A DNA stretch of 64,000 nucleotides from Streptosporangium sandarakinum (lineage in GTDB: Bacteria > Actinomycetota > Actinomycetes > Streptosporangiales > Streptosporangiaceae). The notes beneath the pieces are model-generated. The model saw nothing but the letters and a program-made list of their open reading frames with translations, searched no databases and was not told the DNA's origin. The stretch is taken from contig NZ_JACCCO010000001.1 in NCBI RefSeq assembly GCF_013409935.1, positions 3,906,001 to 3,970,000 on the forward strand, in the 5' to 3' direction. The position numbers and the translations under genes are program-made. Below, one piece after another: positions 18,601 through 27,756 of the stretch. Each line of letters begins with the position of its first letter. The first letter of the stretch is position 1.

Positions 18601-18924
18601 GTACTGGCCGCCCAGGCGCGCAAGTACGGGCTCGGGCTGGTGTTCGCCACCCAGGCGCCCAAGGGGTTGCACAACCAGGTCCCGGGGAACGCGGCGACCC
18701 AGTTGTTCGGCCTGCTCAACGCCCCCGCCCAGATCGAGGCGGCCAAGGAGATGGCGCGGGCCAAGGGCGGGCAGGTCACCGACGTCTCCCGCCTGACGGC
18801 GGGGCAGTTCTACCTGGCTCCCGAGGGGAGCGCGTTCACCAGGACGCGGGTCCCGATGTGCCTGACCCACCACCCCAGAGCCCCCCTCACGGCGGAGGAG
18901 GTCATCGCCAGGGCGAGCGGCTGA
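15625..18924 (+). CDS. Dual P-loop ATPase: AAA/ORC-like domain fused to HerA/VirB4-like domain
   Basis: A 1099-residue protein with two ATPase modules. The first has Walker A GQRGTGKT at residues 64-71 and Walker B IIAVDQID at 238-245, then a winged-helix-like EYTPRRLLIKIDEH region, as in ORC/Cdc6-type AAA proteins. Residues ~600-700 are a Val/Thr/Pro-rich linker with repeated short blocks. The second has GSGSGKT at 723-729, Walker B LFVMDEAQ at 969-976 and a VFATQAPKGLHNQVPGNAATQLFG segment typical of HerA/VirB4 DNA-pumping hexamers. It starts inside the stop of the upstream gene. The N-terminal ~1.2 kb is visibly less GC-rich than the rest. Role probably DNA translocation coupled to the co-encoded nuclease. 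Confidence 0.82.
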   Translation: MSGRELEVLQTLRFNWAEGPEDVWSPSAFHVEGLNPAVERAITSGLDDVVGGGAVNPIGLVLRGQRGTGKTHLLGWVRERIQREGGYFFLVGLLDARTFWENTLISMLDGLSRDGSEGESQLKILLRRLSELTGVPRWVQREVIGNRAVTRDGLDAFSDALRRFNPHVGKDAKDTLRALVLRANTDYRVQDVGDGFLLALPEEEPGGRAAWGIRHLPKTPQEIVRDLSRLLALTGPSIIAVDQIDVLVAQSPVTGESAAAHDWRELIVIDQVAGGLMALREITRRTLTIVSCLDQTWVLVEKYATGTARDRFRVMPSLKPLPDADTARALVEKRFATRFVESGFTPPYPTWPIRTAAFGAAGEYTPRRLLIKIDEHVTACLDDGEARELESFDRTADPHPARVRTPSRFTDIDTRFAELRQKAHVTDALDADIEDAVMPALLAAGLSAWIDGLGDAGRRFSVDPPPSKRPPLHARLRLTLDEETEDEAHWAFRAIAAPHPVAALSRLRAAAVMAGLTAEVPRRRLFVLRGIPWSKGPRTVAALAEFERSGGRVLDVDDEDLRILAALRELYAENPPDLRAWLAARRPAQEVRLLAETLGDAGTAHPGRVASEPVTIGSAAPASVVSEPATTGSVVPAPVTARPIVTSGTAAGVTVISGATTVTSALTGTPLTAPAADGPVTGHVANGIGGGAPYIPLGVTVLGGRPVGIELEALRKHAVIFAGSGSGKTVLIRRLVEECALQGVSAIVLDPNNDLARLGDGWPEPPERWGPGDAEKAAAYLAATDVVVWTPGRVAGRPLSFQPLPDLAGVAGDADEFAAAVDAAVSSLVPRAKLDSRAKGALIGQAVLREAVAHYGRAGGQGLPGLIELLADLPDGVSGLGDAGRVAAGLAQTLKAAMVNDPLFAGAGTPADPGVLLTPPPGRRARVSVISFVGLQSDEQRQGFVNQLQMALFAWIRRHPAGDRPLGGLFVMDEAQTFAPSGAMTPCTRSTLVLAAQARKYGLGLVFATQAPKGLHNQVPGNAATQLFGLLNAPAQIEAAKEMARAKGGQVTDVSRLTAGQFYLAPEGSAFTRTRVPMCLTHHPRAPLTAEEVIARASG

Positions 18925-18997
18925 GAGCCGGTCCCTCGTCGAGGACGTGCGGGCCCGCCGCCCGGACCACCGACCCGGGAGCCGCGGGCGGGCCGGC

Positions 18998-19204
18998 TCA
19001 CTCGAAGTCGTCGGGGTTGAGCTCCTTCAGCCGCATGAAGTCGGCTTCGTTCATCTCCGTGTCACCGGCGGATCCGGTGCCGGACGCGGTCTCCGCGGCC
19101 GGGCCTCCGGTCCGCCGCTCCTCCGCCTGCTCGCCTTCCTCCCGGGCGGCGTCCAGCAGGTGTTCGGTGTCGGTCTTCGGCTGGTTCTCGTCTGGAGTGC
19201 TCAT
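18998..19204 (-). CDS. Small acidic hypothetical protein
   Basis: A 68-residue, strongly acidic, polar protein (STPDENQPKTDTEHLLDAAREE, ending LKELNPDDFE) with no membrane segment or motif that I recognise. Such short acidic proteins are common in actinomycetes and are often of unknown function. The ATG lies at 19204 and the coding potential (third-position GC) looks genuine. It is convergent with the ATPase gene and 66 bases downstream of the globin-fusion operon's direction end, so it could be its own transcript. Confidence 0.55.
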   Translation of the reverse strand: MSTPDENQPKTDTEHLLDAAREEGEQAEERRTGGPAAETASGTGSAGDTEMNEADFMRLKELNPDDFE

Positions 19205-19270
19205 GGCCTGGCCATACCCACGGCGTCCGGGCGGAACCGGGGTGACCTGGGGGGTCGCGGGGACGGCGTC

Positions 19271-21100
19271 CTACTCGGCCATGCCGGTCTCGGTCCACCG
19301 CTCGAAGGCGGTGATCCACTCCGCCGGCCACGCCCCGTCACACGGCATGCTCCCACCGCGCAGCCGCTTCAGGATCTCCTCCGCGTGCGTCCGCACGTCC
19401 TCGCAGGACCACAGGTCGAACGCGAACCGCATGGCGTTGCGGTCCTGCGGCCGGAACAGGGATCTGATGTGGGCGCCGTAGGAGACGGCCTCGCCGTCGG
19501 CGGGCAGCGTCACCGGCTCCTTCTCCTCCGGTACGGCGAGGGCCGAGGGTCGGGCTCCCGGGGTGGCGTCGCACACCCACCACCAGCGGGGCACCGGCAT
19601 GTGCGCGGGCGGCTGGGCGTCGTGCTGGGAGTTCTCCAGCGCGATCCGCGACCCCCACTCCAGATAGGCGACGAAGGCGGCGCGGAACTCGGCGTCCTGC
19701 GGCACCCCGGCCTGGTCCGCGGCCCGGCACATGAGCGCCACCCAGCGCGCCCGCTGCTCCTCGGTGAGGCACCTCCCCACGTGCTGGGAGATCATCCGCT
19801 CGTACCCGCCGTACCCCTCGCTGTAGGCGTGCGGGCCGCCGAAGACCTCGCCGAGCCATTTCGCGACCCTGATCGGGTGGTCGGGCGACATGCTCGCGAA
19901 CAGCGGGCCGATCAGCGGGTCCTCGGGGACGAGCTTGCCGTAGAACAGCCGGGTCATCCGGGTGAGCGCGGGCAGCCCCCCGGTCCACTCGAACAGCGTC
20001 ACCTCGCCGTCGGGGTCCGGCACCGGGTCCTTGAACGAGGTGTTCCAGTGCATGCCGCTGCAGAACGGCTTGTTGAGGGAGTGCCCGCACCGGCACAGGC
20101 TGTAGTGCTCCGGCGAGGCGCCCCGGTTGCGCGGTACGGCGGCGCCGCCCTCGCCGGTCAGGCGGATGCCCCCGGTGACGCGGTACGGGCCGTCCTTGGA
20201 CACCTCGACGGCCGGTTCCCTGACCGGGTCGGCAACCTCGCGTGCCTCCCGGCCGTCGATCGCGAGGCCCAGCGCGCCGGACGGGCAGGCGCGCACCGCC
20301 GCGATGATCTCGTCCACCCGTCCGCCGCTGGGCGCGACGAAGGGTTCCCGGCCGAGCCGGAACACCGAGGCGAGCCGGTCGGTGCAGAAGCCCGAGTGGG
20401 CGCAGAGCCCCCGGTTGTCCAGCACGGTCACGCCGACGCCGGGGTAGGAGTCCTCCTGGTCGGGCACCCGCTTGGGGTCCTTGGCGCCGGAGAAGCCGAT
20501 CCGGGAGTGGCTCCCGTCGCACAGGGGCTTGGTCTCCGACGCGCCGCACCGGCAGAGGGCGACCTGGGGGCACGTGGCGATCCTCTCTCCCAGCCAGGAG
20601 TAGAGGGTGACGTTGGCCGCGAGGTAGGGGCCGTCCTCCGCGACCTCGATCCCGCTCTCGACCCCGGCCATCAGGCGGCGCAGCTCCGCCAGGCGCTCGG
20701 CCCCGTTTCCGTCCCCGTCCTCGCCTCCGGCCGCCGGGAGGGAGAGCGCCTGGAGCGCGGCGGTCGCCTCCTGCAGCCCGGCGCTCGCCGTACCGGCGGC
20801 CCGCGCCCGCTCGGCCGTCGCCGCCACGGTGAGGGTCCACAGCCGCTCCGCGGGCGTGCCGCCGGCGCCCTCGCCCGCGCCGCCGTCACCGCCCGCACCG
20901 CCGCCCGCGTACACGCCGCCGTCCGCGCCATCGCCGTCCGCGCCGCCGTCCCCGCCGGCGGCCCTGTGCAACGGGGCGATCACACTGTCGCGCAGCCGCC
21001 GCGCGACGTCCTCGCCGAGATCCGGCCCCTCCCCGCTGCGGATGTCGTGTTCGAGGCGCGACGCCTCCCGCAGCAGCGCGCTCAGCCTGTCGTCCGTCAT
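19271..21100 (-). CDS. CDGSH/ferredoxin/truncated-hemoglobin fusion protein
   Basis: A 609-residue multidomain redox protein. A helical N-terminus (~1-150, with a Gly/Asp-rich insert) precedes a CDGSH iron-sulfur domain (CRCG...CDGSH near 183-200), a divergent ferredoxin-like segment with CAHSGFC and ACPSGALG (225-275), a second CDGSH-type domain (CRCG...CSGMH near 334-350, the Asp replaced by Ser) and a truncated-hemoglobin-like domain (~380-490, FYGKLVPEDPLIGPLF, MISQHVGRCL). A C-terminal ~100-residue region is unassigned. The ATG at 21100 has GAGG seven bases upstream; an overlapping GTG at 21103 is the alternative. Likely role: oxygen, nitric-oxide or electron-transfer chemistry. Confidence 0.78.
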   Translation of the reverse strand: MTDDRLSALLREASRLEHDIRSGEGPDLGEDVARRLRDSVIAPLHRAAGGDGGADGDGADGGVYAGGGAGGDGGAGEGAGGTPAERLWTLTVAATAERARAAGTASAGLQEATAALQALSLPAAGGEDGDGNGAERLAELRRLMAGVESGIEVAEDGPYLAANVTLYSWLGERIATCPQVALCRCGASETKPLCDGSHSRIGFSGAKDPKRVPDQEDSYPGVGVTVLDNRGLCAHSGFCTDRLASVFRLGREPFVAPSGGRVDEIIAAVRACPSGALGLAIDGREAREVADPVREPAVEVSKDGPYRVTGGIRLTGEGGAAVPRNRGASPEHYSLCRCGHSLNKPFCSGMHWNTSFKDPVPDPDGEVTLFEWTGGLPALTRMTRLFYGKLVPEDPLIGPLFASMSPDHPIRVAKWLGEVFGGPHAYSEGYGGYERMISQHVGRCLTEEQRARWVALMCRAADQAGVPQDAEFRAAFVAYLEWGSRIALENSQHDAQPPAHMPVPRWWWVCDATPGARPSALAVPEEKEPVTLPADGEAVSYGAHIRSLFRPQDRNAMRFAFDLWSCEDVRTHAEEILKRLRGGSMPCDGAWPAEWITAFERWTETGMAE

Positions 21101-21119
21101 CACGTGACCTCGATCCTCA

Positions 21120-21157
21120 AGTCAGGTCTCCTGTCAGGAGATGAGTCAGGTCTCCTG
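21120..21157. repeat. Paired direct repeats and palindrome upstream of the globin-fusion gene
   Basis: The 14-base word AGTCAGGTCTCCTG occurs at 21120-21133 and 21144-21157. Between them TCTCCTG-T-CAGGAGA (21127-21141) is a perfect inverted repeat. The cluster lies 20-57 bases upstream of the fusion gene start and at the 3' end of the transposase gene, so it may be an operator or a terminator hairpin. Confidence 0.55.
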
Positions 21158-22447
21158 CCAAGGAGATTTCGCGTTCCGCGTCGTGGTGGCGCTCCCGGCG
21201 CGGGGGGTCTCGCCCAGCAGCGTGTGCAGGCGGTTGAGGACGATGAAGGCGTGCGCGGCCGACACGAGGGTGACGTGCCGGTGCCAGCCGCCGAACGACC
21301 TGCCCTCGAAGTCGTACAGGCCGACGAGCCTGCTGATGCGCTCCTGGTCCCGATAGACCTGGCGGCCCAGATTGGCGCAGGCCAGGAGGGACGGCACCGA
21401 CATGCGGGTGAGGTTGGACACCCAGAAGCTGGGCCTGCCCTGGACCGAGTCGCGCCACTCCGCGATGAGGACGAACGCCCGCCGCCCCGGCGGCAGGTCG
21501 GTGCTGACCGGCGTGAAAGGGGAGGGGGCGGGATCCGGCTCCGTGTCGGCGCCGGGCACGTCGACGTGCATCGCGGCGGCCAGGATCCCCTGGTGGGCGC
21601 TCTGCTCGGTGTCCTGCCACTGAACCACCCTGCGTTGTTCCTTGAGGTACCTGGCCAGGGACTCGGCCGACTGCCCCGTCTCCTCGTGCCGCCGGCCGTC
21701 GCCCCATCCCGTCCGGGTGAACCGGGTCGCGCGGTTCACCCGGACGATGAACGGGATGCGCAGCCGGTGCAGTTCGGCGATCGCCTCCGCGGCGTCGGCC
21801 TCGCGGGCGTCCAGGACGACGGGCCGTACCGGCAGTCCCCAGTCATTGATGATCGTGACAAGCGCGTCGAGGCCGATTCCCCACGGTGAACCGCTCTTGA
21901 CATCGGACGGAATGGCGGCCGAACGGCGCCGGAACGTGTCGTCGGTCCAGCTCGGCGGCAGGACGAGATGCCAGTCCATCGGGCAGCTCATCCCGGGCTG
22001 TGCCAGCCATATGCCGAGCGCCCGCTGACAGTTGACGGACCTTCCTAAATGGGAGACAAATTGCGTGTCAACTCCGACGGTATTGCTGCCCGCCTTGGGA
22101 ATGACAAGCGGTGAGATGACCCACGAGGTGACCTTGAGATTTCCGCAGATAATCCTGGCCAGTCGCCGGCGGACTTCCATCCATTGCCAGGTGGAGTTGC
22201 TGACGAACTGCTGGAGGTTCTGCTGGGAGGCGGGCTGGCGGCAGGTCGCGGCTATGCTGCGCATTGATTTCCGCCCGTCGGAGACGAGAAGTCCCCGAAT
22301 ATACATCCACCCCCACCTGCGCTGATCTCGTCGGCTCAGCGATCCCAGAAGTTCTCTACAGAACTCCTCCAAGATCTCCTCCCTGACAAGGGCGGCGATA
22401 TGGGAAGATGATCCAAGCCGGCTTTGCCCCTGTTTTGCTGACGGCAC
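21146..22447 (-). CDS. IS701-like transposase-derived protein lacking the first DDE aspartates
   Basis: A ~433-residue protein with the layout of IS701-family DDE transposases: LSRRDQRRWGWMYIRGLL near the start, QQNLQQFVSNSTWQW, NCQRALGIWL, LDAREADAAEAI (residues 212-218) and DFEGRSFGGWHRHVTL (379-394). Where active relatives have Asp-Asp-Thr-Gly, this protein has WVISPLVIPKAG (109-120), so the first catalytic acid is missing. The frame is intact, suggesting a domesticated or inactive copy rather than random decay. The GTG at 22447 has GAAAGGGG at good spacing; an ATG at 22564 would add 39 residues. GC is lower than neighbours. Flanking inverted repeats were not found. Confidence 0.72.
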   Translation of the reverse strand: MPSAKQGQSRLGSSSHIAALVREEILEEFCRELLGSLSRRDQRRWGWMYIRGLLVSDGRKSMRSIAATCRQPASQQNLQQFVSNSTWQWMEVRRRLARIICGNLKVTSWVISPLVIPKAGSNTVGVDTQFVSHLGRSVNCQRALGIWLAQPGMSCPMDWHLVLPPSWTDDTFRRRSAAIPSDVKSGSPWGIGLDALVTIINDWGLPVRPVVLDAREADAAEAIAELHRLRIPFIVRVNRATRFTRTGWGDGRRHEETGQSAESLARYLKEQRRVVQWQDTEQSAHQGILAAAMHVDVPGADTEPDPAPSPFTPVSTDLPPGRRAFVLIAEWRDSVQGRPSFWVSNLTRMSVPSLLACANLGRQVYRDQERISRLVGLYDFEGRSFGGWHRHVTLVSAAHAFIVLNRLHTLLGETPRAGSATTTRNAKSPWQET

Positions 22448-22891
22448 CCGTGACCCCTTTCGTGCCCTTTGGTGCGTCTTGCCGATGCCGGATCGGCCAC
22501 AGATCAAAGTACATCTGTGATCTGTCCGTGTCGAGAAGCGCGAAAAACTTTCCAAATCGATCATCGATCGTCACTGTGGCCCGGGGTGCGGCGACGTTCT
22601 GTTGTTTTGGGTCCTCTTCCGAACGGGAAACCGGCCCGGCCTTATTCTTCGGGAAATACGGAACGGAACCGGATTACCGACCGTGACACGGACGGTGACA
22701 ACCGGTTGAATCAACGATGTGAATCATTTTCCGAAGGACCGTGAAGCGGAAGGCCCGCGGCGGCCCGCCCGGCGCCGCGCACCCGGCTCCCCCTCACCCG
22801 GGCTCCCGCCCGGTGCCCGCCGGGTGTCCGCCCGGTGTCCGCCCGATGTCCGCCCGATGTCCGCTCGTCCCCGCTCCCGCCCGGCGTCCGC
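22448..22891. other. AT-richer intergenic region next to the transposase-like gene
   Basis: 444 bases without a supported gene. The part at 22450-22740 is clearly less GC-rich than surroundings, consistent with transferred DNA. The part at 22740-22891 is GC-rich and carries five 11-bp tandem repeats. No transposon ends could be recognised. Confidence 0.5.
22811..22865. repeat. Five tandem copies of an 11-bp unit
   Basis: Units at 22811, 22822, 22833, 22844 and 22855 follow the pattern CGGTGTCCGCC with one or two changes each. They lie just after the stop of the MinD-like gene (minus strand). Confidence 0.85.
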
Positions 22892-23623
22892 TCACCCGGG
22901 CGCCGGGCCCGGGAACGGCTGCCCGGTCAGCGCCCGCGCGACCGCCCGGATCCGGGAGGACAGCCCGTGCTCGGGGTGCGCGATGACGAACGCCTCCCCG
23001 GCGCCGGCGAGCGCGAACTCCGGGGAGTACGGCAGGACCGCCATGGGCACGTCCCCGTGGACCGACCGGGCCTGGCGCAGGACGTCCGGCTCGGCCAGCG
23101 ACGCGGGCACCATGTTGATCACCAGGAACGAGGGCGAGAGCCGCAGGGGCGGCCTGCCGCGGATCCGGTCCACGTGCAGGCTGACGTCGGCGATGCCGGC
23201 GCAGACCACCGCCTCCGTGGTGAGCCCGGCGGGGGTGTCCAGCAGGAGCAGGTCGAGGTCGAGCGCGTCGACCAGCCGCCGGCACCCCTCGACGAGCAGG
23301 CCCGGGTCGTAGCCCCCGACCAGCGCGCCGGCCGCGTCCTCGTGGCCGCGGATCGCGGCCACCGCGAACAGCGCCCCCTCGCCGCCGGCCGCCCACGGCG
23401 GGAGGTGGTGGACCGCGCGCGCGATGTCGCAGTCGCCGCACAGGTAGTCCGCGAGCGACCAGGTCGCCGGCACGGCGAGCGCGTCGGCCAGGCCGGGCGA
23501 CTGCATGGCGGTGTCCACGATGGCCACCCGCAGACCGCTCCGCGCCGCCGCGACCCCGACGTTCACCGCCAGCGTGGTCTTCCCCGTCCCCCCGTACGAG
23601 GAGGAGACGCTCACGATCCGCAT
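22892..23623 (-). CDS. MinD/ParA-like ATPase, last gene of the partner-switch operon
   Basis: A 243-residue P-loop protein of the SIMIBI (MinD/ParA/CpaE) class. The N-terminus MRIVSVSSSYGGTGKTTLAVNVG is the deviant Walker A, but the signature lysine (KGG) is replaced by Tyr (YGG). DTAMQSPGLADAL follows, and LDLLLLDTPAGL is the Walker B region. A Cys pair (YLCGDCD) near residue 64 is unusual. An alternative GTG at 23632 overlaps the stop of the SpoIIE gene (GTGA), suggesting coupled translation. Possible roles are polar or membrane localisation of the signalling proteins encoded upstream; the partner is not known. Confidence 0.8.
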   Translation of the reverse strand: MRIVSVSSSYGGTGKTTLAVNVGVAAARSGLRVAIVDTAMQSPGLADALAVPATWSLADYLCGDCDIARAVHHLPPWAAGGEGALFAVAAIRGHEDAAGALVGGYDPGLLVEGCRRLVDALDLDLLLLDTPAGLTTEAVVCAGIADVSLHVDRIRGRPPLRLSPSFLVINMVPASLAEPDVLRQARSVHGDVPMAVLPYSPEFALAGAGEAFVIAHPEHGLSSRIRAVARALTGQPFPGPAPG

Positions 23624-23628
23624 CCCCG

Positions 23629-24864
23629 TCACCGGCTCCTCCGCAGCGCCAGCATGGTGATGTCGTCCGACTGCGGCGCCCGGCCGGTGTGCGCCTGGAC
23701 CTCCGCGAGGGTCCTGCCGACCATGTCGCCCGCCCCGGCGCCGGACATGCCGCTCAGCAGCCGAACCAGGCGGGGCAGGCCGAACAGCTCCCTTTCCGCG
23801 TTCCTCGCCTCGGTGACGCCGTCGGTGTAGAGGAAGAGCGTGTCGGACGGCCCGAGGGTGACGCTGGCGATGGTGAAGACGGCGTCGGGCCAGAGCCCGA
23901 CGGCCGGCCCCGTCGTCCGGAGCAGCCGGTGCCCCCCGGAGGCGCGCAGCAGCACCGGCGGGTTGTGCCCGGCGTTGATGTAGAGGAGCCGGCCGGAGTC
24001 CGGGTCGGTCACGCAGAAGAACAGCGTGACGAAATACGCCTGCTGGAGGTGGTTGGCGGTGAGGTAGCGGTTGGCGCCGTGCACGGTGGACAGCAGCGGC
24101 AGGGCGCCGATGCTCGGCGAGCTGAGAAAGACCTGCTGGGTCGGCAGCAGGAACGGCGCCAGGGCCCCGCCCGCCCACAGGTTCTGCGCCGAGAACCGCA
24201 GCAGGGTGCGTACCAGCGCCATGAACAGGGCGGCCCCGATGCCCTTGTCGCAGACGTCGGCGACGAGGAACGCCGCCCGCCGCCCGCCGGCCATGAAGAA
24301 CCCGTCGTAGAAGTCGCCGGAGACCTCCCGGGCGGGCTCGAACCCCGTCGCCACCTCCCAGCCGTCGGGGCAGGGCAGCTCCGGCGGCAGGAACCCCTGC
24401 TGGATCTGCCTGCCGATCTTCAGGTCGCGGTCGTGCTGAAGGAGGCTGAGGGAGGGGTAGGGGTCGAGTTCGGCGGCGGTGCGGGCCAGCCGCCTGCGCT
24501 GATGCCCCCGTTCGAGCCGGTTGCGGACCAGCGTCGGGGTGAACGGCGGGACGAGGAAGTCCATCTCGTGGTCGAGGTGCGCGTCCAGCGGGATGTGGTC
24601 GGGCCCGCAGAACAGCAGCACCCCCGGAGGCGTGCGCAGGTGCTGCCACTTCTGGCCGAACAGCGCCACCTCCTTCGCGGTCAGCGAGGCGTGCAGCAGC
24701 AGGAGGTCCGGTTCGAGGGCGTCGTGCGCCCCCGCGAGGACCTCCGGACCGGAGGAGAGCACCGGCCGGTTGCCGCACTCCGCCAGCGCCCTGGTCAGCT
24801 CGTGCGTCTCGGCGGCGGCGTTCTCCTCCGGTCCTTCCACGACCAGGAGCGTCAGCTCATCCAT
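23629..24864 (-). CDS. SpoIIE-type PP2C phosphatase with receiver-like N-terminus
   Basis: A 411-residue protein. Residues 1-125 look like a degenerate response-regulator receiver (LTLLVVEGPEE, PDLLLLHASL, FLVPPFTPTLVRNRL), a coiled linker follows to ~150, then LLQHDRDLKIGRQIQQGFLPPELP leads into the SpoIIE/RsbU domain. Metal-binding acids are visible in VSGDFYDG, VADVCDKG, LYTDGVTEA and QSDDITML. Such phosphatases dephosphorylate STAS anti-anti-sigma proteins, two of which are encoded just upstream. It overlaps the anti-sigma-type ATPase gene by 13 bases. The phospho-accepting Asp of the receiver is uncertain. Confidence 0.9.
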   Translation of the reverse strand: MDELTLLVVEGPEENAAAETHELTRALAECGNRPVLSSGPEVLAGAHDALEPDLLLLHASLTAKEVALFGQKWQHLRTPPGVLLFCGPDHIPLDAHLDHEMDFLVPPFTPTLVRNRLERGHQRRRLARTAAELDPYPSLSLLQHDRDLKIGRQIQQGFLPPELPCPDGWEVATGFEPAREVSGDFYDGFFMAGGRRAAFLVADVCDKGIGAALFMALVRTLLRFSAQNLWAGGALAPFLLPTQQVFLSSPSIGALPLLSTVHGANRYLTANHLQQAYFVTLFFCVTDPDSGRLLYINAGHNPPVLLRASGGHRLLRTTGPAVGLWPDAVFTIASVTLGPSDTLFLYTDGVTEARNAERELFGLPRLVRLLSGMSGAGAGDMVGRTLAEVQAHTGRAPQSDDITMLALRRSR

Positions 24865-25307
24865 GGCGGCCGGCGGTCGTCATGGGCGACCAGGTCGCGG
24901 CCGGAGCGGCGGACGACGACGATCGTCCGGTTCAGCCCTCCGACGCGCTCGTAGATGAGCCGGTCGGCGCTCATCCTGGCGAGGCTCAAACCGAACCCTC
25001 CCACCGGCAGGTCGTCGGGGTCGACGACGGGGATCGGACGGTGTCCGGACGTCGGGTCGAACTCCGTCCCGAAGTCGACGATGAGGAACAGCACCCAGCC
25101 GTCGCTGACCGAGGAGTGCAGTTCGATCTCGCCCGCCGAGGCGGGCGGATAACCGTGCGTGATGACGTTGGTGATCAGTTCGTCGACGGCGAGCCGCAAC
25201 CGGTAGGCGTCCTTGTCGCCCAGGCCGGCGACGGCCACGGCGCCGCCGATGAACTCCGCGACCGCCACCAGCGAGGCGACGGTCGCGGGCACCCGTAAGG
25301 TCTCCAT
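24852..25307 (-). CDS. Anti-sigma-factor-type serine kinase (HATPase, RsbW-like)
   Basis: A 151-residue GHKL ATPase of the RsbW/SpoIIAB group that phosphorylates STAS proteins and can sequester a sigma factor. The N box is VDELITNVITHGY (residues 41-53, with Glu43 and Asn47), and GGFGLSLARMSAD is the glycine lid region. FGTEFDP provides the Asp of the G1 box in altered form. Located between the STAS gene (11-base gap) and the SpoIIE gene (overlap). No sigma factor gene is visible in the window, so the partner may be remote or not a sigma factor. Confidence 0.88.
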   Translation of the reverse strand: METLRVPATVASLVAVAEFIGGAVAVAGLGDKDAYRLRLAVDELITNVITHGYPPASAGEIELHSSVSDGWVLFLIVDFGTEFDPTSGHRPIPVVDPDDLPVGGFGLSLARMSADRLIYERVGGLNRTIVVVRRSGRDLVAHDDRRPPWMS

Positions 25308-25318
25308 GCGGGTGCGCG

Positions 25319-25636
25319 TCAGGCGGAGAACGACTCACGGATCGTGATCGCGTGCTGCAACCCCGTCATACGGATGGTCTCGGCGACGTTCTCGTTGGCG
25401 CCCTCGACGACCACCTCCATGTCGTCGCCCATCTTCTGCCGCGCGAAGACGAGTCCCCGCACCCCCGCGGAGGAGATGTAGGAGAGGCCGTGCATCGCCA
25501 GGCACAGCTTCTTGGGCGAGCGGGTGGCCACCTGCTGGAGGATCTCGTGGAAGCTCGGCGCGGACAGCGCGTCGAGGTCGCCGCTCATCTGGATGGTGAC
25601 GGTGTCTCCACTGGTGATCAGATCTGCCTGGAACAT
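25319..25636 (-). CDS. STAS domain anti-anti-sigma factor
   Basis: A 105-residue single STAS domain (SpoIIAA/RsbV-like). The phosphorylatable serine is Ser55 or Ser56 in LSYISSAGVRGLVFARQK, and MSGDLDALSAPSF is the typical first strand-helix. The ATG at 25636 has AGGGG seven bases upstream; an in-frame GTG at 25666 overlapping the glgX stop is possible but lacks a binding site. It is the expected substrate of the adjacent kinase and phosphatase. Confidence 0.9.
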   Translation of the reverse strand: MFQADLITSGDTVTIQMSGDLDALSAPSFHEILQQVATRSPKKLCLAMHGLSYISSAGVRGLVFARQKMGDDMEVVVEGANENVAETIRMTGLQHAITIRESFSA

Positions 25637-25662
25637 GTCGTATCCCCTGTCATCCGGGTTGA

Positions 25663-27752
<2,090 letters not shown>

Positions 27753-27756
<4 letters not shown>

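Noticed and set aside
18947-21889. A 980-residue plus-strand frame opposite the globin fusion and transposase genes
   Set aside because: It is the antisense shadow of two real genes and its translation shows only Gly/Arg/Pro/Val-rich composition without motifs.
22448-22564. A Walker A-like GRSGIGKT in the 5' extension of the transposase-like frame
   Set aside because: No other ATPase motif follows, the region is intergenic-like, and a start with a good ribosome binding site lies downstream at 22447.
22811-22865. CRISPR array
   Set aside because: The repeats are contiguous 11-mers without spacers, and no cas genes are present.
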